From Kitasatospora arboriphila (GTDB lineage Bacteria > Actinomycetota > Actinomycetes > Mycobacteriales > Mycobacteriaceae), in the NCBI RefSeq assembly GCF_000717275.1, contig NZ_JNYV01000014.1, forward strand, positions 9,495 through 73,494: a DNA stretch of 64,000 nt. Direction: 5' to 3'. Of this stretch, positions 19,167 to 28,377 are shown piece after piece (the stretch's first letter is position 1; every line of letters starts with the position of its first letter). The notes under the pieces are model-generated. The model did not search any database. It saw only the letters and a list, made by a program, of their open reading frames with translations, and was not told where the DNA came from. Both the position numbers and the translations under genes were made by a program.

Positions 19167-19450
19167 CCACACTCCTGACGTCACTGCCGTGTTCGGTGCC
19201 CGCGCATTGTTTGCGGCAATCGTGGCACATGAGGTTCCGTTTTGCCCGGCACCTGACATCTAAGTGCAGATACCGTGTGCGGGAGATTTGCGCAGCAAAC
19301 AGTCACTCGCCGTTTCTCTTCGCCCGAAGGCAGGTCCGTGGAAAAGACACCATGTCCCGGGTTGACGGCCCGGCCAGACTGTTACAGCAGCACGTTTGAG
19401 TTGCCGGGTTTGGAGTCCATCGTCGCCTCGGAAGGCGGTTCAGCTCACTG

Positions 19451-20848
19451 ATGGTGTGTATTCGCCAGACTACGACGACGCGCTCAAATCGTGTCCTGGT
19501 GGCGGCGACGTCCGCGATGGCGATGTTGGTGCTCGACTCCAGCATCATCGCCGTCATGTTGCCCAGTATGAGCCTCGACCTGGGGCTGACTGCGATCCAG
19601 CAAACATGGACCATCTCGGCGTATCTGCTCACGCTCGCGGTCCTTCTGCCCATCGGAGGACGACTGGTCGACGCGATCGGACCCGTTCGTGGATTCGCGG
19701 TCGGTGCAGCAGGATTCGTGGTGTCCTCGCTTGTCATCGGGACCGCGCATGGGCCTGTCGAGCTGGTTTCCGCCCGGGCCGCGGCCGGCGCGGCGGCCGC
19801 GATCATGATGCCGGCCACGCTCGCCTCAGTGTTTGCCGCGTTTGCCCCCGGCGGCCGTCCCCGAGCTGTGTCCCTCTACACCGGTGCCGGTCAGGCTGTC
19901 GCTGCCTTGGGTCCCACCATCGGCGGGCTGTGTGCCCAGTTCCTCACTTGGCGCTGGGGCTTTTTGATGAACGTGCCCATCGGGGTGATCGCTGCAGCTG
20001 TGATGTGCACTGCGCACCTGCACCACCGACCGGGGAGGCGGCCTATGCGGGACGGTCTGGGCACATCAGTGCTGATCGTAGGACTCTCTAGTTGGGCAGT
20101 GGGCCTTCTTGTGCTTCCCACCTCAGGCGCGAAATCACCAGCCGTGCTTGCACTGTTGGGGGTCGGGGTCACATCAGGTGGCTTGTACATCTGGCGCGGC
20201 ATACGCGGCCACGACAACCTTGCCGACCGGCAGCTGTTCACCAACCGGCACTTTCGAGGCAGTGCAGCGATACTGCTGTGCCTCGGGTTCGCCATGACAG
20301 CCCTCACGATCTACCCGGTCATCGCGCTGCAGAACGCTCTGCTGTTGACGCCGGCCGTTGCAGGTGTCGCATTGCTGCCGTTGGTCGTTCCGTTGTTGGT
20401 CGCCACTCGCTGGGCCGGTCGTCGATATGGCGCCGTTGGCCCTCGCCTGCTCGGCATATGGGGTGCACTGGCCACAGCAGCAGGGTGTGTCCTGGTCGCG
20501 GCCGCCCTGGCGACCACGTCGACGTGGTTGTTGTGTTGCGGGTTGATTCCTGCAGGCGTCGGGGTCGGCCTGCTCATGAGCCCCATGACCACAACAGCGG
20601 TGGACTCGGTTACCGAACCCGACCGCGGACAAGCATCGGGACTAAGTGCCATGCTTCGACAGTTCGGCGGCCTCCTTTCGGTCGCCGCCTTCGGCATGCT
20701 CGCCCACAACGACTCAGCGCCGCACGGCGGCGGCACAATCGGCTTCTACCTGGCCGCCGTTGTCATGCTTGCCGCAGCAGTCCTCGCCGCCACCGAACTT
20801 AGGCCCTGTCCACATCAACCATCGACGGCCTCCCTGGCACCGCAGTAA
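19451..20848 (+). CDS. MFS drug-type exporter, DHA2 family
   Basis: Inner-membrane efflux permease of 465 residues. The first segment (AMAMLVLDSSIIAVMLPSM) has the LDSSI(I/V)AV motif typical of DHA2 exporters. GAGQAVAALGPTIGGLCAQF corresponds to motif C, the antiporter motif. The loop after TM2 reads GGRLVDAIGPVRG, a degenerate form of the usual GxLaDrxGrR. About 14 hydrophobic segments are visible. It lies 165 bp before the giant LuxR gene on the same strand. Substrate unknown. Confidence 0.85.
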   Translation: MVCIRQTTTTRSNRVLVAATSAMAMLVLDSSIIAVMLPSMSLDLGLTAIQQTWTISAYLLTLAVLLPIGGRLVDAIGPVRGFAVGAAGFVVSSLVIGTAHGPVELVSARAAAGAAAAIMMPATLASVFAAFAPGGRPRAVSLYTGAGQAVAALGPTIGGLCAQFLTWRWGFLMNVPIGVIAAAVMCTAHLHHRPGRRPMRDGLGTSVLIVGLSSWAVGLLVLPTSGAKSPAVLALLGVGVTSGGLYIWRGIRGHDNLADRQLFTNRHFRGSAAILLCLGFAMTALTIYPVIALQNALLLTPAVAGVALLPLVVPLLVATRWAGRRYGAVGPRLLGIWGALATAAGCVLVAAALATTSTWLLCCGLIPAGVGVGLLMSPMTTTAVDSVTEPDRGQASGLSAMLRQFGGLLSVAAFGMLAHNDSAPHGGGTIGFYLAAVVMLAAAVLAATELRPCPHQPSTASLAPQ

Positions 20849-21012
20849 CACCCCCTGCGGCCACCTCCTGAGACTCATCGGCCATGTCGGCGCGGAGGGC
20901 GTCCTTCAGCGGCCAGCCGCGGCGGCGCGGCTGGCACTCTATATCGACATCGTCGGTCAGCCCCGTGAGCGAACCACGGTGCAGACGCCGGTGGTGTCTT
21001 AGGCTTAGGAGT

Positions 21013-23733
21013 ATGCCGCCGCCGATGGGTGCCCGCCGTGCAGTGGTTGACGAACTGACAGCCGCCCTTGAGTTGGCGGCCCAGGGTGTCGGACCGCGCA
21101 CCCTTGTCGTCACCGCAGGCCCGGGCAGCGGAAAGACACACACCCTGGCCGAACTTGCCTCTGGATACCGGGCCGCGACCCGCTGGTCCACCGCCGACGA
21201 GCTGTCCTGGCGCCAGCCCTACGCCGTGGCATCGGCGTTGGTGGGCGTGGAACCACCTGCGTCGCCGCCACCGGACTTCGGTGAACGCCTCTTCGAGGCC
21301 ATCGACACACTGTGTGCTCATACGCCACACCTATTGGTGGTCGATGACGCACACAACGCCGACGCAGCGAGCCTTGAGGTACTCGGCCGCGCCGCGGCAG
21401 CAGCTCGCGACCTTCCACTGGTCATACTCATTGCGCGACGGCATCTTCCGGCACGGGAATTGCTGACCCGGTTGCTCGCACGCCCACTGGTGGCCGAATG
21501 GAGTCTGCCGCGGATGGACGCGATCGATCTGGACGCGCTGACCCGCCAGGTTCTCGGAGTCTGGCCCGATGATGAGCTCTCCCAGGTGCTTGCGCGTTCT
21601 GGGGGCAATCCGATGCACGCCATCGCGTTGCTCGAGAACCACCAAGTCAGCGGTCCCCCCTCCAGTCGCGACGTTGCCGGATCACTCCTGTCGGCACCCG
21701 GTCCGGATCTGTCCACCAGCCTCGGCGACACCATCAGTGGGCAGTTGGCCCTGTTGACCGACGCCTCTCGAGACGTGGTCGACAAACTGGCGGTGTGGGG
21801 TGGCCCGGCCACGGTGAGTGACTTGGCTGCACTCGGCCAGATGTCGCCAGTGGACCTGGTCGGACCGGTTCGCACCGCGATCGACGCAGGCGTGATCGAG
21901 ATGGCATCTGATGGTGCCCTGTCGTTCACCCACGATGTGTACGCAGACGTGGCGTACGGCCAGATGGCGCCGCCGCTGAGGGCGATTGTGCATTCGGCAG
22001 TGGCCCAACACCACACCGACGCCGGGAACAATCAGATGGTTGCCCACCACCTCATGGCTGCCGGTGCTGATGACGCAGAGGTTCTCGATGCGGTGACTCG
22101 CGCGCGGGGCCAGCTCGATCACGCTCCGTCGGTGGCCGCCGATCTGCTCGACAGCGCGGTGCAACGGGCGAGCGAGAAATCGCCCGCGAGCCCCATCGAA
22201 CTCGATCTGGCCACCGCGTTGGCCCGCTCAGGACAACTCGAACGGGCAGCACAGGTCGCGTCCGAGAACCTGCCCAAGGCCACAGATACCAGCATCGCGG
22301 AAAAGTTCCACCATCTGTTGATTTTCACCCTCATCAACCGGGCTGGCAGCGCCCAGGTCCACGCGATCGTCACCGCCACCCTGCAGTTGCCCATCGATGC
22401 CAGAACCCGCGAACAGTTGCGGGCGATCGGCCACTACGTCGACTTGATGGAAGGAACCACACCCGTTCCACGGCAACCCTTCCCAATGTCACAGGACGGC
22501 CCGATCATCGGCATGGAAGCTGAAGCTCTGCGACGCTTCTTATCTGGCGACGTGTCCACCGGACTGCAGATCGCTTTACAGGCCTCACAAGCGGCCGGCG
22601 TCACCAGCGAGGACGGCATCGACCTCAACCGGGCCATTGAAATCTGGCCTCCGCTGCTTGAGCAGTACCTACATGGCCCGGCCGCGGCCGAAGCACTGAT
22701 GGATCGGGCCTTACAGCAACGCAACGAGCGCGACATTCCCTGGTTGTCGTCCTACCTCGACTTTGTTCGGGGAATGATCGACCTCGCCCGGGGACGTCTG
22801 GACGACGCGGCCGCCACCTTGGACGACGCCTTGGACGTAGCCAGCGACGCCGGTTTGCGGTGGACCTCGCTCGGCGAAGGCAGCCGCGCGTTGATCGCGG
22901 TCTACCGATCTGACTTCTCCTTCGCTGCAACACGATTGGACACTCTCACCACAAGCGGAAGACCCAACCTGCTCGGCATACCGCTCGCTGAAAGAGTCGA
23001 GGCCCTACTGCTGGAAACGCAACGAAAACTGCGTCCCGCTGCGGACACTGCGCAGCGCTGTTGGAACCATGCTGCTGGCCTCGGGCTGTACGGATGGCTA
23101 CCGACATTCGCACTCGACTGCGCCCGCATCGCCACCCGCAGTGGCCACAAACCACTGATCCATGACATCGCCGCTGTGCTCGCGAACCTGCCGCTACCGG
23201 TGGCAGAGGCGGGCGCACCCCAGGTCGACCTGGCCACAGCCCTGTGCAGCGGGTCCATCGATGCCGTTCTCACCGCCGCGACGCATGCTGCCACCGACGC
23301 CCACACTCGCGGTGACGCACTCGTTGAATCGGCGAGCTGGGAAGAAGCCGCCTGCGCCGCCGCTGCATCCGGCGACAAACAATCCGCACGCGACTATGCC
23401 CGTGCTGCGCTGGTGCTCACGCAAACGATGGGAGCGACCGGGTTGAGTGCGCGCATCATCTCACGCCTGCGTCAACACGGAATCCGCATGGACGCCAGCA
23501 CCATTCGAGAGCGGCCACGCTTTGGTTGGGAGAGTTTGACGCGCACAGAGGTGACCGTCGTCGAGCTCGTGGCCTCGGGCCTGTCCGGCGGTGAAATCGC
23601 TGAACGGCTTTTCATTTCAACCCGTACTGTACAAACACACGTCTCACGTGCCCTGCGCAAATTGGGGCTTAGAACCCGCGTCGAACTCGCCGCCTATATT
23701 GCAGGCGGGCGCAGTGCCGCTCCCCAGCGCTGA
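21013..23733 (+). CDS. large ATP-binding LuxR-family regulator (LAL type)
   Basis: Cytoplasmic STAND-type activator of 906 residues. An N-terminal AAA/NACHT-like ATPase has Walker A AGPGSGKTHT (from residue 35) and Walker B LLVVDD (107-112). A long helical, probably TPR-like sensor region fills the middle. The C-terminal LuxR helix-turn-helix reads LTRTEVTVVELVASGLSGG and TRTVQTHVSRALRKLGLRTR. The start is ATG 21013 with TTAGGAG; the frame is open to 20884. It probably activates the genes just downstream (secreted protein, flavin hydroxylase, HD protein, exporter). The relic at 13090-13560 comes from a relative. Confidence 0.88.
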   Translation: MPPPMGARRAVVDELTAALELAAQGVGPRTLVVTAGPGSGKTHTLAELASGYRAATRWSTADELSWRQPYAVASALVGVEPPASPPPDFGERLFEAIDTLCAHTPHLLVVDDAHNADAASLEVLGRAAAAARDLPLVILIARRHLPARELLTRLLARPLVAEWSLPRMDAIDLDALTRQVLGVWPDDELSQVLARSGGNPMHAIALLENHQVSGPPSSRDVAGSLLSAPGPDLSTSLGDTISGQLALLTDASRDVVDKLAVWGGPATVSDLAALGQMSPVDLVGPVRTAIDAGVIEMASDGALSFTHDVYADVAYGQMAPPLRAIVHSAVAQHHTDAGNNQMVAHHLMAAGADDAEVLDAVTRARGQLDHAPSVAADLLDSAVQRASEKSPASPIELDLATALARSGQLERAAQVASENLPKATDTSIAEKFHHLLIFTLINRAGSAQVHAIVTATLQLPIDARTREQLRAIGHYVDLMEGTTPVPRQPFPMSQDGPIIGMEAEALRRFLSGDVSTGLQIALQASQAAGVTSEDGIDLNRAIEIWPPLLEQYLHGPAAAEALMDRALQQRNERDIPWLSSYLDFVRGMIDLARGRLDDAAATLDDALDVASDAGLRWTSLGEGSRALIAVYRSDFSFAATRLDTLTTSGRPNLLGIPLAERVEALLLETQRKLRPAADTAQRCWNHAAGLGLYGWLPTFALDCARIATRSGHKPLIHDIAAVLANLPLPVAEAGAPQVDLATALCSGSIDAVLTAATHAATDAHTRGDALVESASWEEAACAAAASGDKQSARDYARAALVLTQTMGATGLSARIISRLRQHGIRMDASTIRERPRFGWESLTRTEVTVVELVASGLSGGEIAERLFISTRTVQTHVSRALRKLGLRTRVELAAYIAGGRSAAPQR

Positions 23734-23875
23734 AGGGGTCTACCCCGGGGCGATCGTCTACCTCACCTCGCCCGTCGATGGCAGCGAAAAGTACGTCATC
23801 GCGCAGACGATCGCGCTGCAGCGAGCCAACAAACTTGTCTTACCGGTTCCACACACCACAAAGACAGGACACCCC

Positions 23876-24184
23876 ATGAACAAGTATCTCGCCAAGACAG
23901 CGACCGTCGCAGTGTTCGCCTCAGCCGGCCTGGCACTGGGCGCCGGGACAGCCGGCGCCAACCCGGTCGACGTGCCCAAGCCCCCCACCCCGCCGTGGAG
24001 CGAATCGGCCGACGGCCTGACCTACTGCTACGAAGGCTTTTGCGACAACTGGGACAAGCTGTCGAATTACGTGTGCACGACCGGAGCGCCCACGGCACTG
24101 ATCTGCGACGGCATCATGCTCGGCGTCCGGCTACTGCCACCGCTCAACATCGGCGACCTCGTCCCCCACAACCTGATCCCCTGA
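23876..24184 (+). CDS. small secreted protein of unknown function
   Basis: The 102-residue protein has a clear signal peptide (core VAVFASAGLALGAGTAGA, cleavage after AGA before NPVDV). The mature part is short, proline-rich at first, and has four cysteines, in TYCYEGFCDNW and NYVCTTGAPTALICD, suggesting two disulfides. I do not recognise the family. It lies between the LuxR regulator and the flavin hydroxylase on the same strand. Confidence 0.7.
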   Translation: MNKYLAKTATVAVFASAGLALGAGTAGANPVDVPKPPTPPWSESADGLTYCYEGFCDNWDKLSNYVCTTGAPTALICDGIMLGVRLLPPLNIGDLVPHNLIP

Positions 24185-24322
24185 CCGCCACGACACCACG
24201 GAGGAACCAGTGGTCGCCCACCGCGAAAGTCAGCGGTGGGCAACCAGCCACACCACACCTCACACCCAGCGGCCCCGGCCGTGGCTCACCTGCCGACCGC
24301 ATGCACGCACGAAGGACGCACG

Positions 24323-25882
24323 ATGACTACTCACCCCCCGCAGCCTCCTGACACCGTTGTCGTGGTGGGCGCAGGACCCGTCGGACTGGTCGCTGCCTGC
24401 GACCTCGCCCGCCGTGGTATCAGCGTCCGAGTCCTCGACAAATCACCCGCGCCCACCACCCAGTCGCGCGCGGTTGCTGTCCACGCCGCCAGCCTGGAGC
24501 TGCTCGACCGACTCGGCGTTGCCGATGAACTCATCGCGACAGGGGTCAAGTCGGTCGGGATGAACATAATCAGCAACGGCAAAACCGTGGTGCACGTACC
24601 TCTGGACGGAATCGACAGTCCATTTGCCTACACCTTGATCACCGCGCAAACCGAAACCGAGCGGGTTCTCACCGCCCACCTGAACGCTCTCGGAGTGCAG
24701 ATCGAGCGCGGCCGAGAGGTCGTCGGACTCACCCAGGACGCAGCCGGCGCGCATCTGACCGTGTCCACGGCAGGGTCCATCCACACACTCGACGCCGCCT
24801 TTGTCATCGGTGCCGACGGGGCGCGCAGCACCGTCCGTCATCTACTCGGCACCACACTCGAGGGCACCTTCACAGGTGAGCGGTTCATCCTCGGCGACGT
24901 CGACGCCGACCACACGCTCACCAACACGCAGATGTACACGTTCTTCCATCCAGACGGACCAGTGGTAGCTCTGCCGATGCGCGGCGGCAGGATTCGGTTC
25001 ATCGCCCAGATCCACAACGAGCCCGGCGCCCCCCTCGACTCACACCCGGACCAACAGACCCTCCAAAACATTCTCGATGACAGAGTCGGCTCGGTCACCA
25101 TCACCGACGCGCACTGGCTGACGTGTTTTGAGGTAAAACACGGACAAGTACCGCAATACCGCCACGGCCGAGTATTTCTCGCCGGCGACGCGGCACATAT
25201 TCACAGCCCCGCCGGAGGCCAGGGCATGAACACCGGTATGCAAGACGCCGCCAACCTGACGTGGAAGATCGCTGCCGTCCTCCACGGCACCGCCGGCCAC
25301 ACCCTCCTGGACAGCTACCACGCCGAGCGCCACCCCGTAGCAGCTCACGTCATCGAGTTCACCACACGGCTGACCACAGCAGGCACCCTGCGAGGGGCAC
25401 CGAGAGCAGCACGCAACGTCATCGCTGGACTGGTCGGCAAGTCTGCGTACCTGACTTCCAAGCTGGCCAACACCATCGAAGAAATCACCATCGCCTACCC
25501 GAGCAGCCCGGCCCTCCCCACGCACAACCCTCCGGCGACCACAGTTGCTGCCGGACACCACAGTCCTTACATAGACGACGTAAACATCCGCGCGCAGCTC
25601 GATACGCGCCAGCTCGGACACACCGTGTGGACCATCGCCCCCGACCAAGTACCGCCGGCTGCCGAACCCCACCACCTCAACCACATCCTCATCGCCGACA
25701 ACGACACACCCCGCGACGGATACGACACCGTGGTCGCCGACCCAGCCAGACTCGTGGCGGGCGCTTTCGGCCTCCGAGAAGGTGGGCGCGTCATCATTCG
25801 GCCCGACGGTTACGTCGCAGACGTACGCGCGCTCGAGGACGCCACCGGCATCGCCGACTACTTCACCGCCCTCGCCCGCTGA
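24323..25882 (+). CDS. FAD-dependent aromatic hydroxylase (PheA/TfdB type, group A monooxygenase)
   Basis: NAD(P)H- and FAD-dependent monooxygenase of 519 residues. The Rossmann GxGxxG is VVGAGPVGLVAACDLARRG near the N-terminus. The DG motif is GADGARSTVR and the GD motif is GRVFLAGDAAHIHSPAGGQG, followed by MNTGMQDAANLTWK. The C-terminal thioredoxin-like domain (about 430-519) is typical of phenol hydroxylases and polyketide-tailoring hydroxylases. ATG 24323 has GAAGGA upstream. The HD protein gene follows after 15 bp, so the two are probably co-transcribed. Substrate is probably aromatic but unidentified. Confidence 0.88.
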   Translation: MTTHPPQPPDTVVVVGAGPVGLVAACDLARRGISVRVLDKSPAPTTQSRAVAVHAASLELLDRLGVADELIATGVKSVGMNIISNGKTVVHVPLDGIDSPFAYTLITAQTETERVLTAHLNALGVQIERGREVVGLTQDAAGAHLTVSTAGSIHTLDAAFVIGADGARSTVRHLLGTTLEGTFTGERFILGDVDADHTLTNTQMYTFFHPDGPVVALPMRGGRIRFIAQIHNEPGAPLDSHPDQQTLQNILDDRVGSVTITDAHWLTCFEVKHGQVPQYRHGRVFLAGDAAHIHSPAGGQGMNTGMQDAANLTWKIAAVLHGTAGHTLLDSYHAERHPVAAHVIEFTTRLTTAGTLRGAPRAARNVIAGLVGKSAYLTSKLANTIEEITIAYPSSPALPTHNPPATTVAAGHHSPYIDDVNIRAQLDTRQLGHTVWTIAPDQVPPAAEPHHLNHILIADNDTPRDGYDTVVADPARLVAGAFGLREGGRVIIRPDGYVADVRALEDATGIADYFTALAR

Positions 25883-25897
25883 CAGGAAGAACTGACC

Positions 25898-26572
25898 GTG
25901 CACGCACAACCTCCACCGAACAACGTTCTAGCACTACCCAATACAGAAACAGCCCGCGCCGCACTGACCCTGATCACGGGCGTGGAAACACCGTCGATCG
26001 CCAACCACAGCGTGCGGTCCTACCTGTTCGCCCGGCTCGCTGCCCACCACCTGGGCTTGCACGACGGCCGCGATTACGATGACCGCCTGCTCTTTATGGC
26101 GTGCGTCCTTCACGACCTCGGCCTGGCCGACGACGGTGAGCACACCCAACGGTTCGAGGTAGTCGGCGCGGACCGGGCAGCGACATTTCTCACCGATCAT
26201 CGCTGGAACGCCACCGATGTCGACGCAGTCTGGGAAGCCATCGCGCTGCACTCCTCGGCGCACATCGCCGAACGCCGCGGCCCGCTGTGCCTGCTGGTAC
26301 GAGAAGGAGTCACCCTCGATTTCGGCGGCGCGATCGGTCCAGGCCTGGCCCCTGACGCCGTCTCTGACCACGACGCCGCCACCATTCACGACTCGTACCC
26401 ACGGCTGCAGATGGCCCACGCACTGGTCGAAGCGATCTGTCACCACGCGGCCCAACATCCTGCAAGCGCACCGCGATTCACCCTCCCCGGCGAGTTGCTC
26501 CGGGAACGCGGCAACCCACCCCGCCAAACCCAGCTCGAACGCGACGCGCTCACGTCCCGGTGGGGATCATGA
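25898..26572 (+). CDS. HD-domain hydrolase
   Basis: Metal-dependent phosphohydrolase-superfamily protein of 224 residues. The HD core is visible: a first helix ending FARLAAHHLGL, the HD pair in MACVLHDLGLAD, and a later IALHSSAHIAERRGP supplying further histidines. Some relatives are cyanamide hydratase-like; others act on nucleotides. It starts with GTG behind AGGAAGA, 15 bp after the flavin hydroxylase, so it is probably part of the same operon. Specific activity unknown. Confidence 0.8.
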   Translation: MHAQPPPNNVLALPNTETARAALTLITGVETPSIANHSVRSYLFARLAAHHLGLHDGRDYDDRLLFMACVLHDLGLADDGEHTQRFEVVGADRAATFLTDHRWNATDVDAVWEAIALHSSAHIAERRGPLCLLVREGVTLDFGGAIGPGLAPDAVSDHDAATIHDSYPRLQMAHALVEAICHHAAQHPASAPRFTLPGELLRERGNPPRQTQLERDALTSRWGS

Positions 26573-26845
26573 CCACCCATCCCCCAAAGCAGCGCGTTCT
26601 GCACCTATTCCAGTCCTAAGCAAGCACGACCTGCCGCATCACACGCGGGACCTACAGCGCAGGCGCCGCCGCTAGGACCACTGTCCGCAACCTGGACATG
26701 CACGCACACAGGACCGTGCTCCACGGGCGTCGGCGCAGGAAATTTCTCAGCGGTGTGGCCCACCCAGCGATAGCCACCAGTGGGTGTCGGTTGTTTGCTC
26801 GACAGGTCCAAGAAATGTGCAAGTGCCTTGGCGCAGTGTTCGGTC

Positions 26846-28297
26846 ATGACTACTCAAACTTTCTCGCGGACTGCGAGGACCAGGCGCGCCACGTTGGCTG
26901 TTGTGTGCGTGAGCACTGCCATGTTGATGCTCGACATTGCCGTGGTGAACACAGCATTGCCCACGATCGCGCGTGATCTGGATGCGGGGTTGAGCTCGTT
27001 GCAGTGGGTTGTCGACGCGTACACCTTGGCGTTGGCGACGGTGGTGCTCAGCGCCGGGTCGTGGGCTGATCGACGCGGCCGCCGCCACGTGTTCGTGATC
27101 GGCCTGGTGCTGTTCACGGTGGCCTCGCTCGCCTGTGCTGTAGCGCCGACGATCTGGGCGCTGGATGTTGCGCGCGCCGTCCAAGGCCTCGGCGGTGCCA
27201 TCTTGTTCGCGTGTTCGCTCGCGCTGCTGGCCGATGTCTTCCCGGCCGGTAAAGAGCGTGCCGGGGCGTTGGCCGTCTACGGCGCGACGATCGGCGGCGC
27301 CTTCGCTTTGGGACCGCTGGTAGGTGGCGTGTTGACTGAATGGTTCGATTGGCGGGCCATTTTTGTGGTGAACCTGCCGATCGGGGTTGCGGCATTGATC
27401 GCCACCGTGGTGTGGGTGCCGGAGTCTCGAGACCCTCACTACCGCACCCTGGACGTCGGTGGGCAGATCACCGCGTCGGTGGGATTGGGTGCTCTGGTGC
27501 TGGCGTTGCTCCGCGGCAATGAGCACGGCTGGACCGATCCGATCGCCGTCGCCTCGTTCGTGATCGCGGCCGTAGCATTGACACTGTTTGTTGTTGTCGA
27601 ATCGCGTGTGTCGCAACCGATGTTGCCGTTGTCGATGTTTCGTAGCCGCACGTTCACCGGCGCCCAGATCGCGGCGTTCGCAATTTCGGTGTCGCTGTTC
27701 TCGGTGTTCTTGTACACCACGATCTACCTGCAGAGCGTGCTCGGGATGACCCCGATCGAGGCCGGCCTGGTGTACCTGCCGGCCACGGCCGCCATGTTCG
27801 TCGTGGCCGGGGCCACCGCACAGATCGGCCAGCGGGTGCCGGCGTGGCTGATGTTGTCCGGTTCGCTGCTGCTGGTCGGAATCGGGCTAGCGATGACCAC
27901 AGTCGCCGATGTGGACAGCTCCAACCTCGTCATCCTGCCGGGCATGGTGGTCGCAATGATCGGCGCAGGCATATTCAACCCCGTCATGAGTGGACTGGTG
28001 CTGGACGGAAGCGCCGCCGAACATTCAGGTCTGGCCGCCGGGATCAACGACGCGTTCCGCCAAACCGGCATCGCCGTTGGGGTCGCCGCCCTGGGTGCCC
28101 TGCTGCCGGCTGAGTCGGTGTTCTCCGGCGCCTCCCCGCACGAGTTCGTGACCGGACTCGACCGCGCCCTGTGGGTATCGGCAGCGATAGCCGTCATCGG
28201 TGCCGTCGTCACCGCCGCCATCTTGCGGGTGGGCAATGACCCTCACCCTGCCGCGGCCACCGACGAACCCGATGACCTGATGTCGGTTACGTCCTAG
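26846..28297 (+). CDS. MFS drug-type exporter, DHA2 family
   Basis: Inner-membrane efflux permease of 483 residues with about 14 TM segments. MLDIAVVNTALPTIARDL is the typical first-segment motif (LDxxVVNxALP), SWADRRGRRH the loop after TM2, and YGATIGGAFALGPLVGG the antiporter motif C. The frame is open from 26780, but ATG 26846 gives the family-normal N-terminus. It lies between the HD protein and the BTAD regulator. It probably exports a product or toxic intermediate of the hydroxylase cluster; that role is inferred from position only. Confidence 0.87.
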   Translation: MTTQTFSRTARTRRATLAVVCVSTAMLMLDIAVVNTALPTIARDLDAGLSSLQWVVDAYTLALATVVLSAGSWADRRGRRHVFVIGLVLFTVASLACAVAPTIWALDVARAVQGLGGAILFACSLALLADVFPAGKERAGALAVYGATIGGAFALGPLVGGVLTEWFDWRAIFVVNLPIGVAALIATVVWVPESRDPHYRTLDVGGQITASVGLGALVLALLRGNEHGWTDPIAVASFVIAAVALTLFVVVESRVSQPMLPLSMFRSRTFTGAQIAAFAISVSLFSVFLYTTIYLQSVLGMTPIEAGLVYLPATAAMFVVAGATAQIGQRVPAWLMLSGSLLLVGIGLAMTTVADVDSSNLVILPGMVVAMIGAGIFNPVMSGLVLDGSAAEHSGLAAGINDAFRQTGIAVGVAALGALLPAESVFSGASPHEFVTGLDRALWVSAAIAVIGAVVTAAILRVGNDPHPAAATDEPDDLMSVTS

Positions 28298-28377
28298 CGG
28301 CGCGCGGTGGTCAGCGAGTCCGTAGGCTGATTTTCTGGTCGGTTCAGGCGAGTCAGCGAAGAGGAGTTCGACGCCCG

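Noticed and set aside
25040..25909. Minus-strand open frame of 289 codons opposite the flavin hydroxylase
   Set aside because: Val/Gly-rich antisense shadow; all flavoprotein motifs are on the plus strand.
26747..27616. Long minus-strand open frame (289 codons) opposite the third MFS gene
   Set aside because: Composition is that of an antisense shadow in GC-rich coding DNA; the plus-strand MFS gene is unambiguous.
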